A stretch of DNA of 64,000 bases from Dyadobacter sp. CY312 (lineage in GTDB: Bacteria; Bacteroidota; Bacteroidia; Cytophagales; Spirosomataceae): assembly GCF_021390535.1 (NCBI RefSeq), contig NZ_JAJUXG010000005.1, positions 124,001 through 188,000 on the forward strand, read 5' to 3'. This document shows positions 18,635 through 27,560 of the stretch, in pieces (position 1 is the first letter of the stretch; every line of letters begins with the position of its first letter). The notes below the pieces were generated by a model. That model ran no database searches and was not told the DNA's origin. It saw only the letters and a list, made by a program, of their open reading frames with translations. Position numbers and translations under genes: made by a program.

Positions 18635-19025
18635 AGCTGTTTGATGAAAACAATAATATAAGCTTAACGTGTTATGTTTAAATCTAAACTTCCGGTTTCC
18701 GATCTGAACCGCAAAGCAAGCTTAAAAAGTGTAATATCTTCAAACTCTCAGGTTAAGTTATTTTTAAATCTGATAGAAAGCAATTTTCTAATATCGAATA
18801 ATTTTATCTGGAATGTCGAAAAATTAACGCCAATAATTGCTGCGATGGTGAACGGGTACATTTTTTACCAATAGAAAAACTAACTCTTTTTTTGACAACT
18901 GCTCATCAAAACCCTCTTTCAATGCGTACCGGCCAGTATTATCATTTTGTTACCTCTGCTCTGGCGTAGAACTTTTAACGCAGGCCGGGTTGTAATAACT
19001 TTTATAAGATCGAAAACTGGTTTAG
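18635..19025. other. Intergenic region between divergent transcription units
   Basis: AT-rich, without a credible gene, RNA or long repeat. It must carry the promoter of the locus 1 sigma gene (leftward) and of the glycosyltransferase gene (rightward); I find no clear match to the TTG-N19-TAnnTTTG consensus on either strand. Confidence 0.4.
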
Positions 19026-20690
19026 ATGAATAATACGGAAACTTTACTCAAACGTTATTTTCCCTGGCTGCTCTCAATTGGCATTTTATTAAATATTCCT
19101 GCCTTGTGGTTACCCATTATCGAACCCGACGGAGCGCTGTATGCTACAATAGCCAAAAGGATTGTCTTGTACGACGACTGGCTCAACCTATTTGCCAACG
19201 GCGGAGAGTGGCTTGATAAGCCCCATTTTCCATTTTGGGTGGCTGCTCTGAGTTATAAGGTGCTGGGAATTAATGCATTTGCATACAAGCTACCCGCTTT
19301 TATCTTTTGGTTAATTAGCCTTCTTTATACTTATCTCATCGCCCGAGACCTTTTCAATGCCTCCGTGGCGCGTATATCTGTACTCATTTACGCCATCGCT
19401 TTACACAGTACGTTGGCAAACTTTGATGTGCGGGCGGAACCATATCTAAGTGCTTGTGTAATAGCTTCAATTTGGCATATGCTCCTTGTTTACAGGGGTA
19501 AAAATAACTGGCACCTGGTTGCTGCGGCCATTTTTACTGCTTGTGCCATTATGACCAAAGGTATATTTGTGTTGGTGACAATTGGCGGAGGCTGGGTAAT
19601 ATTCTGGACAGTAACACGCCAATGGTCACAATTTTTCAATTACAAATGGTGGGTGTTCCTCGCTCTGTCGTTTATTTTTATCCTGCCTGAACTTTACGCG
19701 CTTTACGTACAGTTTGACTTGCATCCGGAAAAAGTTGTTTTCGGAGAAACCAATGTTTCAGGACTTAAATTTTTCTTTTGGGATAGCCAGTTCGGGCGTT
19801 TTTTTAACACCGGGCCGATTAAAGGCAAAGGCGATATTACTTTTTTTGTTCACACCTCCCTTTGGGCGTTTTTACCCTGGTCAGTGGGGTTGGTGGGAGG
19901 AGTTGCGTATCTGGTTCGCTTCGATAAAGACCGGGATCCTGCACGATGGATTGTGTATGGGAGTGCATTAATCACATTTGTAATGTTCTCATTGTCAAGA
20001 TTTCAGCTTCCGCATTACATTGTCATGATATTTCCCTGTTTTGCTATTGTCACAGGTTACTTTTTTTACCAACTGGCACAGAGCGGGAAACTGGAAAAAT
20101 TGGCAATCACACAAACGGTTATTTTTTACCTGTTGGGTGCTGCGGTACTGGGTCTTTTTTACCTGACTCATATGCCTGATGCTCTTATTGGTGCGTCTTT
20201 GGTGGCGGTTCTGATGTTAACCGTACGTTTCATTCGATCGGAAAATCCGTTGCAAACGGTGCTTTTTAAAGGTTACGCAACTGCCGGAATTCTGTATATT
20301 TTTCTATTCTTCTTTTTCTATCCTTTTCTGCTGCAGTATCAGTCGGGATCGGAAACGGCCAGGCTGATTCCGGATAACAAGCAAAACCTGCCGGTTGGGT
20401 CCTATCAGTCCTTTTCAACCGCATTCGAGTTTTATGCACCTGGTGAGGTGAATTTGATTTACGACCGGGAAACGCTCACTAATTTTATGGAAGACGGGCC
20501 CTGTTTTGTCTATACTTCGGCAGTGGTGGGAGATAGCCTGATCCGCTCCGGACTTGATGCGGAAATTGTAGGAACAACAAAAAATTTCCACGTGACGAAG
20601 TTAAAGGCAGGGTTCCTGAACCACCAAAAAAGAGACGCTTTGCTCGACACAAGATATCTGTTGTATGTAAGTGATACCGGGCTGGATTAA
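19026..20690 (+). CDS. Glycosyltransferase family 39-type integral membrane protein (ArnT-like)
   Basis: A 554-residue inner-membrane protein with about 11-12 hydrophobic helices, related to PMT/ArnT enzymes that move a sugar from a polyprenyl-phosphate carrier onto an acceptor on the periplasmic side. The first periplasmic loop carries the acidic motif EPDGALYATIAK (residues 35-46) and then DKPHFPFWVAAL (residues 64-75), as expected for the catalytic loop; the C-terminal 120 residues are a soluble periplasmic domain. No lipid A or protein-glycosylation gene is adjacent, so the acceptor is unknown. Confidence 0.85.
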   Translation: MNNTETLLKRYFPWLLSIGILLNIPALWLPIIEPDGALYATIAKRIVLYDDWLNLFANGGEWLDKPHFPFWVAALSYKVLGINAFAYKLPAFIFWLISLLYTYLIARDLFNASVARISVLIYAIALHSTLANFDVRAEPYLSACVIASIWHMLLVYRGKNNWHLVAAAIFTACAIMTKGIFVLVTIGGGWVIFWTVTRQWSQFFNYKWWVFLALSFIFILPELYALYVQFDLHPEKVVFGETNVSGLKFFFWDSQFGRFFNTGPIKGKGDITFFVHTSLWAFLPWSVGLVGGVAYLVRFDKDRDPARWIVYGSALITFVMFSLSRFQLPHYIVMIFPCFAIVTGYFFYQLAQSGKLEKLAITQTVIFYLLGAAVLGLFYLTHMPDALIGASLVAVLMLTVRFIRSENPLQTVLFKGYATAGILYIFLFFFFYPFLLQYQSGSETARLIPDNKQNLPVGSYQSFSTAFEFYAPGEVNLIYDRETLTNFMEDGPCFVYTSAVVGDSLIRSGLDAEIVGTTKNFHVTKLKAGFLNHQKRDALLDTRYLLYVSDTGLD

Positions 20691-21024
20691 GCGGTTTAAT
20701 ACTCAATGAACTTAAAATTTTTGTACCTCAAAAGGAAGAATTGCACAGGCGATCTATGCTTTTGTTCCCTTTTGTTGCTTTTGCGATGAAAATAAAGAGG
20801 AATGAAACCAATTTCTGAGAACCTTTCTTGGTAACTGTTTGCCATAAATTCTTTTACCACAATAGAAACGAAAGACAGCAACAGGTTTAAATCTCTTTTG
20901 TGGTTAAAATAAAGGTAGATCTTCGCATTGTTTACTCAGAATAATTTTATTCATAAATGCTTAATGTTTAGGTAAAATCACTGTGAAGTCATTGGTCTAG
21001 CTTTGTTGAAAATATAAATTCACC
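20691..21024. repeat. Intergenic region with degenerate 'CCACAA / TTGTGG' repeat phrases
   Basis: Contains TTTTACCACAA (about 20853-20863) and its inverted partner TTGTGGTTAAAA (about 20898-20909), plus runs such as TTTTGTTCCCTTTTGTTGCTTTTG. On the minus strand this resembles the phrases at 2887-3266, so both may derive from one dispersed repeat. No gene is seen. Confidence 0.45.
20998..21005 (+). promoter_or_regulatory. -7 promoter element of the PhoX-like gene
   Basis: TAGCTTTG matches the Bacteroidota -7 consensus TAnnTTTG exactly and lies 19 bases before the ATG. A matching TTG at -33 is not evident. Confidence 0.45.
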
Positions 21025-22488
21025 ATGACAAAGACGACCTTTACCAACAAAACTGCAATTGCTGCCTTGATCTGCGGTTGCATGACTTTTTCGGGCTGTA
21101 CACTCAAAGACCACGATCAGCCTGTTGATCCTGCTCAGCTTGTAAACAGGTCTGTTAATCCGGCGTTAATCAAATCAATGCCTGGTTTTGAGAGCCTGAA
21201 AATCACTACTTTGATCAGCTCGGATGACGAATTACAAGACTCGCCCGGTTTCGTATACGGAGCTCAGCCTGACGGTGGTGCTTTCGTGAAAAATCCAAAT
21301 GGTGAAGGATTTATTATGGTAAACAACCATGAGATTCTTTTCTCTGTTTCGCGTGTGTTTCTGGATAAAAACCTCAAACCTGTAAAGGGAGAATACATCG
21401 TTGATGCCGAGGGAGGGCAGTGGAGATTGTGCTCTGCAACATTGGCAACGCCTCAGGAGCACGGTTTTGGTCCTGTGTTCTTAACCGCGGGTGAAACCAA
21501 TTCTGAGTCAATGACTCACGCGATTGATATTTTTGCTCCTGCTGATAAGAAAAACAAAACCAGAACGGTAAGTGCTTTTGGTAAGTGGAATGCTGAAAAT
21601 GCAGTTCCGCTTCCAAAAGATGCTTTTCCTGGCAAAACAGTTATTCTGATCGGAGAGGACGATACCAATGGACAGTTGGTTGCCTATGTGAGTGACGTAG
21701 TGGGTGATCTGGTAAATGGTAAATTGTATGCTTTACGCCGTACCAGCCAGCAGACAGTTGAAACGGATATGACTCAGGGACAGAGTTATGATGTGGAATT
21801 TATTCCATTCGACGATGTGAAGACAAGCACGGGAACGCAGCTTCAGACGCAAACGGTTGACAAGAAAATGATCCAGTTTGCACGTGTTGAGGATATCGAT
21901 TACCGCAAAGGCGGAAATGGTGGTGGACGTGACGTTTATTTTACAGCTACCGGCGTTAGCCAGGCAGATAAGGTAACTCCTGTTGCCGGTAAAAACATGT
22001 GGGGACGCGTTTACAATCTGAAATTTGACGACAAAGATCCTTTGAAAGGAAAGCTGCAAATCATCATGGATGGTGCGGATCGCCCGGGAAATTTCATTGT
22101 AAATCCTGACAACATTTGCGTTACTCAAAATTACGTATATGTACAGGAGGATGGCGATTCGTTCTACCGCGACAACGACCACGACGGAACGATCTGGCAG
22201 TACAATCTGGCTACAAAAGAAAGCAAAGCGATGTTGCAAATGAACCACCGTCGTACAGATGCTGCTTTCAATGCTAAATACAATTCAGTGAACAACAACT
22301 CTCTGAGCACCTGGGAATACGGAGCGATGATCGATATTTCGGACGTGACTGGCATACCGGAAACGTTCATGATCAACATTCACCCGCATACATGGCAGGA
22401 TCCGAAGTACAAAGGTGCTGATGGAAGCGGCATTTCGACCAATCAGGAAGGCGGGCAAACCGTGATCGTGAGAGGGATCAAACAATAA
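21025..22488 (+). CDS. PhoX-like (DUF839) phosphatase-family lipoprotein
   Basis: A 487-residue lipoprotein (signal ending TFSGC, Cys28) of the PhoX / DUF839 beta-propeller family, calcium- and iron-dependent alkaline phosphatases. Visible family segments include NGEGFIMVNNHEILFSVSRV, GGQWRLCSATLATPQEHGFG, ETNSESMTHAID, LIGEDDTNGQLVAYVSDVVG and DNICVTQNYVYVQEDGD. It is shorter than classical PhoX and lacks its Tat signal, so phosphatase activity is likely but not certain. A terminator and only 63 bases separate it from the haem peroxidase gene behind it. Confidence 0.75.
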   Translation: MTKTTFTNKTAIAALICGCMTFSGCTLKDHDQPVDPAQLVNRSVNPALIKSMPGFESLKITTLISSDDELQDSPGFVYGAQPDGGAFVKNPNGEGFIMVNNHEILFSVSRVFLDKNLKPVKGEYIVDAEGGQWRLCSATLATPQEHGFGPVFLTAGETNSESMTHAIDIFAPADKKNKTRTVSAFGKWNAENAVPLPKDAFPGKTVILIGEDDTNGQLVAYVSDVVGDLVNGKLYALRRTSQQTVETDMTQGQSYDVEFIPFDDVKTSTGTQLQTQTVDKKMIQFARVEDIDYRKGGNGGGRDVYFTATGVSQADKVTPVAGKNMWGRVYNLKFDDKDPLKGKLQIIMDGADRPGNFIVNPDNICVTQNYVYVQEDGDSFYRDNDHDGTIWQYNLATKESKAMLQMNHRRTDAAFNAKYNSVNNNSLSTWEYGAMIDISDVTGIPETFMINIHPHTWQDPKYKGADGSGISTNQEGGQTVIVRGIKQ

Positions 22489-22511
22489 AATCTCCTGTTA
22501 CTTTAATTTGT

Positions 22512-22548
22512 GGAAGGTCTTTTAACGAGGACCTTCCCTGTTTTTTTT
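22512..22548 (+). terminator. Terminator between the PhoX-like and haem-peroxidase genes
   Basis: Perfect 8-base stem GGAAGGTC (22512-22519) / GACCTTCC (22530-22537), 10-base loop, then eight T at 22541-22548. It ends just three bases before the ATG at 22552, so it lies inside the ribosome-binding region of the next gene. Confidence 0.8.
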
Positions 22549-22551
22549 ATC

Positions 22552-24333
22552 ATGAATAAATTTTTGGGGATAGTTGCGGTGTTGCTGCTTTTGATGAGCA
22601 CTTTGTGCTGCAAACCCGATCAAAGCCCGACAGATGAGGTGTATGCAAGATTCAATGCAGACCTGGATACTCTGATTGCAGAGAATGAGATCTTTTTGGC
22701 GGCGGTTCGGGCGAAGGAAAGCTTGCCTGAGCTGCAAAAAAGATTTCTTAAAATGAGGCTTTTATACAAAAAAACCGAAGCGTTTGCAGAGTATTTTAGC
22801 CCGACTACTGTGAAGCAGGTGAATGGGGCGCCGTTGGATGAGATTGAAGATGAGGAGAATGCAGTGTTTGAACCAGGTGGTTTTCAGGTTATAGAAGAAT
22901 TGATCTATACCGATGAACCGGTCGATCAGGAAGAATTGGTGCGTCACGTGAGAAAAACGCAGGTCAATATCAAACGGATACAGTCTTTATGGAAAGATAT
23001 CCAAATTACGGATTCGCACGTTTTTGACGCACTTCGTCTTGAACTCTTCCGGTTGATCACACTGGGTATATCTGGTTTTGATACGCCGGGTTCGGGTAAC
23101 GCGTTGGCTGAATCAAGGACAGTTTTAAACTCCTTCCATTCCTATATTAACGCTTATAGGGAGGTCATTCCAGATTTTTCGAAATTGGACGAACAGGTGC
23201 AGTTAGCGGATGAATTTATCGCTGAAACCAAAAGTTTCAATGATTTTGACCGTGCCGTATTCATCACCAAACACATCAATCCGCTTAGTCAGGCTTTGCA
23301 TAACGCCCAGAAGAAGGCTAGCATACCGTTTATCGATGATCAGAGGTTGCTACGTGGTGATGCCGCCACACTATTTGAGAAAAACGCTTTTGACCAGGAG
23401 GCACTTGTCAGTAATCCTGATTTTCGCTCAACACCAGATCGGATTGCCCTTGGGCAAAAATTGTTTTACGAAGGACGGATCTCGGGAAACGGAAAGACCA
23501 ACTGTGGCAGCTGTCATCAACCAGCGCTGGCTTATACCGACGGCTTGAAAACAAGCAGGGGTTTTGAGCGAGGCAATGTCAAAAGAAATGCTCCAACAAT
23601 TACTTATGCCGGTTTGCAGCAGGCCATGTTTTATGACCTCCGATCCCCTTCACTGGAAGATCAGGCTGCTGATGTGATCCACAACAAAGAAGAAATGCAC
23701 GGGTCTGTTGAGCGCGTTGCGGAATGGATCAGATCAGATGCTGAATATAGCAGGTTATTTAAAAAAGCTTATCCTGATTCCGATTCTATTCAGCCTGTAT
23801 ACTTGCAAAATGCAATAGCTGCTTTTGTGCGTTCGCTAAGTCCGTTCAGTAGTCCGTTTGACCGTTACATGCGTGGAGATGCAAAGGCGCTTACGGACAA
23901 TCAGGTTGCGGGATTCAACTTATTTATGGGTAAAGCCCGCTGTGGTACCTGTCATTTTATGCCGCTTTTCAACGGAACCATCCCGCCCGACTATCAAAGA
24001 ACGGAGTCAGAGGTGTTGGGAGTGACAACCAGGGCAGACTGGAAAAGACCAGTTTTAGATCCTGATCAGGGAAGAGGAACTCACAACCGTTTCCCTCAGT
24101 GGAGGCATTCGTTTAAAACCAGTACGGTTCGTAATATTTCTAAAACTGCGCCGTATATGCATAATGGTGCTTTCGGTACTTTACAGGAAGTAATGGAGTT
24201 TTATAATGAAGGAGGAGGTGCCGGATTGGGACTTGCAGTTGACAATCAGACTTTGTCAGCAGGCAAACTGAATTTGTCTCAAAAGGAAATTCAGCTTGTA
24301 GTCGACTTTATGGAAAGCCTTGCCGATCAATAA
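22552..24333 (+). CDS. Imelysin-like / di-haem cytochrome c peroxidase fusion lipoprotein
   Basis: A 593-residue lipoprotein (signal ending STLCC). Residues about 25-270 are helical and resemble the imelysin/IrpA-type domain (GGFQVIEELIY occupies the place of the family's GxHxxE motif, with the His missing). Residues about 290-590 are a MauG/CcpA-type di-haem peroxidase with two haem sites, CGSCH at residue 318 and CGTCH at residue 464, plus VRNISKTAPYMHNGAFGTLQ typical of the family. It should reduce peroxide or oxidise a substrate in the periplasm. The frame opens at 22510, but ATG 22552 starts the signal peptide. Confidence 0.85.
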   Translation: MNKFLGIVAVLLLLMSTLCCKPDQSPTDEVYARFNADLDTLIAENEIFLAAVRAKESLPELQKRFLKMRLLYKKTEAFAEYFSPTTVKQVNGAPLDEIEDEENAVFEPGGFQVIEELIYTDEPVDQEELVRHVRKTQVNIKRIQSLWKDIQITDSHVFDALRLELFRLITLGISGFDTPGSGNALAESRTVLNSFHSYINAYREVIPDFSKLDEQVQLADEFIAETKSFNDFDRAVFITKHINPLSQALHNAQKKASIPFIDDQRLLRGDAATLFEKNAFDQEALVSNPDFRSTPDRIALGQKLFYEGRISGNGKTNCGSCHQPALAYTDGLKTSRGFERGNVKRNAPTITYAGLQQAMFYDLRSPSLEDQAADVIHNKEEMHGSVERVAEWIRSDAEYSRLFKKAYPDSDSIQPVYLQNAIAAFVRSLSPFSSPFDRYMRGDAKALTDNQVAGFNLFMGKARCGTCHFMPLFNGTIPPDYQRTESEVLGVTTRADWKRPVLDPDQGRGTHNRFPQWRHSFKTSTVRNISKTAPYMHNGAFGTLQEVMEFYNEGGGAGLGLAVDNQTLSAGKLNLSQKEIQLVVDFMESLADQ

Positions 24334-24335
24334 TT

Positions 24336-24382
24336 TTTGAGCAAATACAGCGTCAGTTCATCGACGCCTGTATTTGCTCAAA
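24336..24382. terminator. Bidirectional terminator between convergent genes
   Basis: Arms at 24336-24354 and 24363-24382 pair over 19 positions with one bulged G; the outer ends are TTT/AAA-rich on both strands. It begins 2 bases after the peroxidase stop, and its right arm lies inside the last codons of the small minus-strand gene. Confidence 0.8.
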
Positions 24383-24649
24383 TTCTTTTAAAGCATTCCT
24401 GATTTGCTTGTCAGATAGTCCGCTGTATTGTATTTCAATCAGTTTGGATTCCTCAGCACTCAACTTTTTTAGCTTCCAGTATTGTGGGTGCGTCTTGCCT
24501 ATTGGCGGGCGGAAATCTTCTTCCTTTGGTTCTTTGATTAATACTTCAAGATCGATTTTATCATATGGCTTTTCTTTTGGCAGTGTAGGTTTTGTGATTA
24601 CCTTCACCGCTCTTCCAGTAGACAGGACATAGGTTTTTTCAAGTTTCAT
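24353..24649 (-). CDS. Small conserved-looking hypothetical protein
   Basis: A 98-residue charged cytoplasmic protein I cannot name. It begins KLEKTYVLSTGRAVKVITKP, has a DFRPPIGKTHPQYWKLKKLS segment in the middle and a helical C-terminus (SDKQIRNALKEFEQIQA). The 'RPPIGxTHPQYWKLKKLS' part looks like a conserved core. Its last codons also form one arm of the terminator shared with the peroxidase gene. Confidence 0.6.
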   Translation of the reverse strand: MKLEKTYVLSTGRAVKVITKPTLPKEKPYDKIDLEVLIKEPKEEDFRPPIGKTHPQYWKLKKLSAEESKLIEIQYSGLSDKQIRNALKEFEQIQASMN

Positions 24650-24967
24650 TTCAATGGCGTTTATCTTTTACTGCTGTAAAGTTATTCAACGAAATTTAAC
24701 TCACACTGGTATTAACAATATCATAATAATGCAATTTACGTTTTAAGCCGTCAATTTTTAGGCAACGTGATTGTAATTTGCAAGTTGATAACGTAGTCTT
24801 TACATGACAACGAATAAGTTAACGTTAGGGTAAAACCGTCGAATGTAGTTTTGCAAAATAAATTATATTCAAAAAAGCAGCATAGTATAACATTATGGGG
24901 CATTTGGAGGTGACCTCTCAAATATGCCTCCTCTAAGCGTTTTGCTAGTTGCTACACCTTAAACGAA
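24650..24967. other. Divergent intergenic region with promoter of the alkaline phosphatase
   Basis: No gene. On the plus strand TAGTTTTG at 24846-24853 matches TAnnTTTG, with TTA at 24825-24827, 18 bases upstream, in the place of the -33 element. The distance to the ATG (about 115 bases) leaves a long leader. I see no Pho-box-like direct repeats. Confidence 0.45.
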
Positions 24968-26047
24968 ATGAAAAAGCTTGTTTTAACAGTTGCGTTGGTA
25001 GTCACAGGGCTTGTATCTCACGCACAAACGAATGTTGGTACGCCTGTAAAACGTCCAAAAAATGTTATTCTGATGATAGGGGACGGAATGGGTGTCTCCC
25101 AGATTTATGCCGGGATGGTAGCCAATAAAAATACCCTCAATCTTGAACGTTCTCAATTTATAGGATTTCATAAAAATCAATCGGCGGACAGTTTTATTAC
25201 TGATTCCGCAGCAGGAGCAACAGCTTTCTCTATTGGTAAAAAAGCTAAAAACGGGGGAATAGGAGTGGATGCTCAGGAACGGCCACAAACCACTATTCTG
25301 GAAAGTGCCGAAGCAAACGGATTGGCAACAGGATTGGTTGCAACCTGTTCAGTAACGCACGCCACGCCGGCGTCGTTTATTGCGCACCAGCCCAAGCGCA
25401 GTATGATGGAAGAAATTGCGGCAGATTTTCTAAAAACCGATATCGATGTATTTATTGGAGGTGGCCGTTCCTATTTCAATCAGAGAAAAGACGGGGTGAA
25501 TTTGCTGGATAATCTGAAAACGAATGGATATCAGGTTGCCAACTCGATGGATGAGATTGAAAAGGTTAGCAAAGGCAAACTGGCGGGTTTTCTTGCGGAC
25601 AAAGAACAGCCAAGGTTTTCAATGGGACGTGGCGAGGAGCTGTCCCGCTCATCTAAAAAGGCTCTGGATTTGTTGAAACAAAATGAAAAAGGATTCTTCC
25701 TGATGGTTGAAGGCTCACAGATTGACTGGGGTGGCCATGCAAACGACACGGATTACATCGTGGAAGAGATGAAGGATTTTGATAAAGTGATTGGAGAGGT
25801 ATTCGACTTTGCTGCCAAGGATGGCAATACACTCGTCATCATCACAGCCGACCATGAAACAGGTGGATTTTCGATCAATGGTGGCAATACTGAAACAGGT
25901 GAGGTAAAGGGAGCGTATACAACCAAAGGTCACACCGGTGTGATGATCCCCGTTTTGGCTTTTGGTCCTGGTGCAGAAGCGTTTTCAGGCTTTTACGAAA
26001 ACACTGCTATTTATGACAAAATGATGGAAGCATTGCAGTTAAAGTAA
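24968..26047 (+). CDS. Alkaline phosphatase (PhoA superfamily)
   Basis: A 359-residue periplasmic metallo-phosphomonoesterase with a signal peptide ending SHAQ (residue 20). Key sites: GDGMG (Asp39, zinc/magnesium ligand), TDSAAGATAF with Ser80 as the likely nucleophile, THATPASFIAHQ, GGGR, EGSQIDWGGHAND (metal ligands) and TADHETGG. Shorter than E. coli PhoA and typical of Bacteroidota enzymes. It releases phosphate from organic monoesters, completing what a phosphodiesterase would start. Single gene with a terminator behind it. Confidence 0.93.
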   Translation: MKKLVLTVALVVTGLVSHAQTNVGTPVKRPKNVILMIGDGMGVSQIYAGMVANKNTLNLERSQFIGFHKNQSADSFITDSAAGATAFSIGKKAKNGGIGVDAQERPQTTILESAEANGLATGLVATCSVTHATPASFIAHQPKRSMMEEIAADFLKTDIDVFIGGGRSYFNQRKDGVNLLDNLKTNGYQVANSMDEIEKVSKGKLAGFLADKEQPRFSMGRGEELSRSSKKALDLLKQNEKGFFLMVEGSQIDWGGHANDTDYIVEEMKDFDKVIGEVFDFAAKDGNTLVIITADHETGGFSINGGNTETGEVKGAYTTKGHTGVMIPVLAFGPGAEAFSGFYENTAIYDKMMEALQLK

Positions 26048-26111
26048 AGCAACTGGCCGCATCCACTGAATTTACTTTTATGTTGGCAAGTTAGATTAAT
26101 ACACTAAAAAC

Positions 26112-26155
26112 AAAGAGGGGCTGTGATGGAATAATTCCGACCACAACCCCTCTTT
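26112..26155. terminator. Bidirectional terminator
   Basis: AAAGAGGGG (26112-26120) pairs with CCCCTCTTT (26147-26155), and the next bases inward pair partly (CTGTG/CCACA). A-rich and T-rich flanks on both sides serve the convergent alkaline phosphatase and porin genes. Confidence 0.75.
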
Positions 26156-26170
26156 GATAATAACTCAATT

Positions 26171-26752
26171 TTATCTTTTGCTCACTGCTGGTATAGCCCA
26201 GAAGATACTCGCCTGAATTACACTGTTTTTGAAGTCAGGATCAATGTTGTTCCCTGAGAAGTTACCAACTTTCGACAAGCCAGCAATATATCTCACACCA
26301 ATACCCAAACCGATGTTGGACTGGTAACCGATACCGCCACCTAATGAAAGGTCAAGATTATTTGCGAAGTTATCAATTGTTTGATTTGGAATGTCTGTTG
26401 AAGTTCTGAAACCAACCTGAGGACCTGCTTCCACATAAAATCCACCAGTAGTTTTAAGCCTGAACATAACCGGAATAGTTACATAGCTTACTTTAAAATC
26501 ATCCTTGGAACCTTGTCTGTCTACTTTTGCTCCTTGGGTAGAGAATAAAACCTCCGGTTGAATTGCGAAATGATTTCCAATTCCGAAATTCAGCAAACCT
26601 CCCACATGATACCCAACTTTGGCATCCGACTCGATATTGCCGCCTGTGTAATTGCTAAGGTTTAAGCCTGCTTTTGGTCCAAAACTGAAAGACTGAGCCA
26701 TTGAAAATGTACTAATGGCTGCAAGCATGAGAGTAATCGCTAATTTTTTCAT
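26171..26752 (-). CDS. PorT-like outer membrane beta-barrel protein
   Basis: A 193-residue protein with a signal peptide (to MAQ, residue 19) followed by alternating beta strands: FSFGPKAGLNLSNYTG, VGYHVGGLLNFGIGNHFAIQ and PEVLFSTQG. This is the OMP_b-brl_2 / PorT pattern of small Bacteroidota barrels, usually 8 strands, ending SVIQASIFWAIP. The role is structural or unknown. It converges on the alkaline phosphatase gene. Confidence 0.85.
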   Translation of the reverse strand: MKKLAITLMLAAISTFSMAQSFSFGPKAGLNLSNYTGGNIESDAKVGYHVGGLLNFGIGNHFAIQPEVLFSTQGAKVDRQGSKDDFKVSYVTIPVMFRLKTTGGFYVEAGPQVGFRTSTDIPNQTIDNFANNLDLSLGGGIGYQSNIGLGIGVRYIAGLSKVGNFSGNNIDPDFKNSVIQASIFWAIPAVSKR

Positions 26753-27235
26753 TTTAATAGATTGTTTAAGGTAATAAATCCGGTCTGTGGCGCATCAAGT
26801 TATTTATACCTCTGTCTGCCGTGTCCGTTGTCTGTTTTATTCTAATATCGTACCAAGCAGTAATTTTCCCTGGAAAACACAAATTGGCGATAAAAATAGA
26901 CCAAATGAGGAATTTGGTCTATACAATGAAGTAGACGCAGGTCTTACGGAAAGGTAACATAGTGCGGTTATTCTGGATACTTATGATGCGGTGCTTGGAA
27001 AGGTGCGGTATGCGTTGAAATTGATTGAAATTAGCAATTAGGTGGCATTGTTTCAAAAAATGGTCAGTAATCATGGGTTTATTTGAAAATATGCGGAAAT
27101 GGATCGTTACGGATATAATTGAGAATCAGCAGTTACGAAAAAAAGCATAAATTTTTAGAATGTTTTTGAAGGACAATAAGAAAAAATACTCTAAGTTTGC
27201 ACCACGTTAAACGATAACGATCGGAAACGAAGTCT
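26753..27235. other. Intergenic region before tRNA-Asp
   Basis: No intact gene. At 26897-26921 there is a perfect 10-base inverted repeat (TAGACCAAAT / ATTTGGTCTA, 5-base loop) followed on the minus strand by TTTTTATC, a good minus-strand terminator without any gene in front of it. The part between it and the tRNA gives broken short reading frames only and may be decayed coding DNA. Confidence 0.5.
26897..26921 (-). terminator. Orphan minus-strand terminator
   Basis: A 10-base-pair perfect stem, 5-base loop, and TTTTTATC behind it on the minus strand. No minus-strand gene lies upstream (27000-27900), so it may have belonged to a gene lost next to the tRNA. Confidence 0.6.
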
Positions 27236-27312
27236 GGTTTGGTAGTTCAGTTGGTTAGAATACATGCCTGTCACGCATGGGGTCGCGGGTTCGAGTCCCG
27301 TCCAGACCGCCA
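27236..27312 (+). tRNA. tRNA-Asp (anticodon GUC)
   Basis: A 77-base tRNA with CCA encoded. Acceptor stem GGTTTGG / CCAGACC (one G-U pair), D arm GTTC...GAAT, anticodon stem CATGC / GCATG around the loop CTGTCAC (anticodon GTC), T arm GCGGG-TTCGAGT-CCCGT, discriminator G. All stems pair by eye. It is followed directly by a terminator and then by integrase remnants, so its 3' end is a plausible attachment site. Confidence 0.95.
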
Positions 27313-27332
27313 GATACAATATCAAAATACAT

Positions 27333-27367
27333 AAAAAGCCTGTAAATCACATATTTACAGGCTTTTT
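27333..27367 (+). terminator. Terminator of tRNA-Asp
   Basis: AAAAAGCCTGTAAAT pairs with ATTTACAGGCTTTTT around a 5-base loop, a 15-base stem with flanking A and T runs. It starts 21 bases after the tRNA CCA end. Confidence 0.85.
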
Positions 27368-27560
27368 ATTTGTCTGAAATACACCAAATTATTCAAATAT
27401 TCGCAAATAAAAGGTGAGCATTTGGTGAGCAGAAAGGGAGTCTAAAAAGTGCTCACCAGAATTCGCGTATTGATCTGTTTTACAGCTTGTTTACGAGATA
27501 AACATCTTGATTTTTAGATAGCTGCAATCGTATTTTTATTCACTTAAAAAACGTGTTGTT

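Noticed and set aside
18674..18874. Plus-strand 66-codon ORF upstream of the glycosyltransferase
   Set aside because: Low-complexity, Ser/Asn-rich translation with no start signal; lies in AT-rich divergent DNA.
27313..27560. A CRISPR array or tandem repeat downstream of tRNA-Asp
   Set aside because: The 'gtgagca' words (27412-27470) repeat only two or three times and there is no regular spacer.
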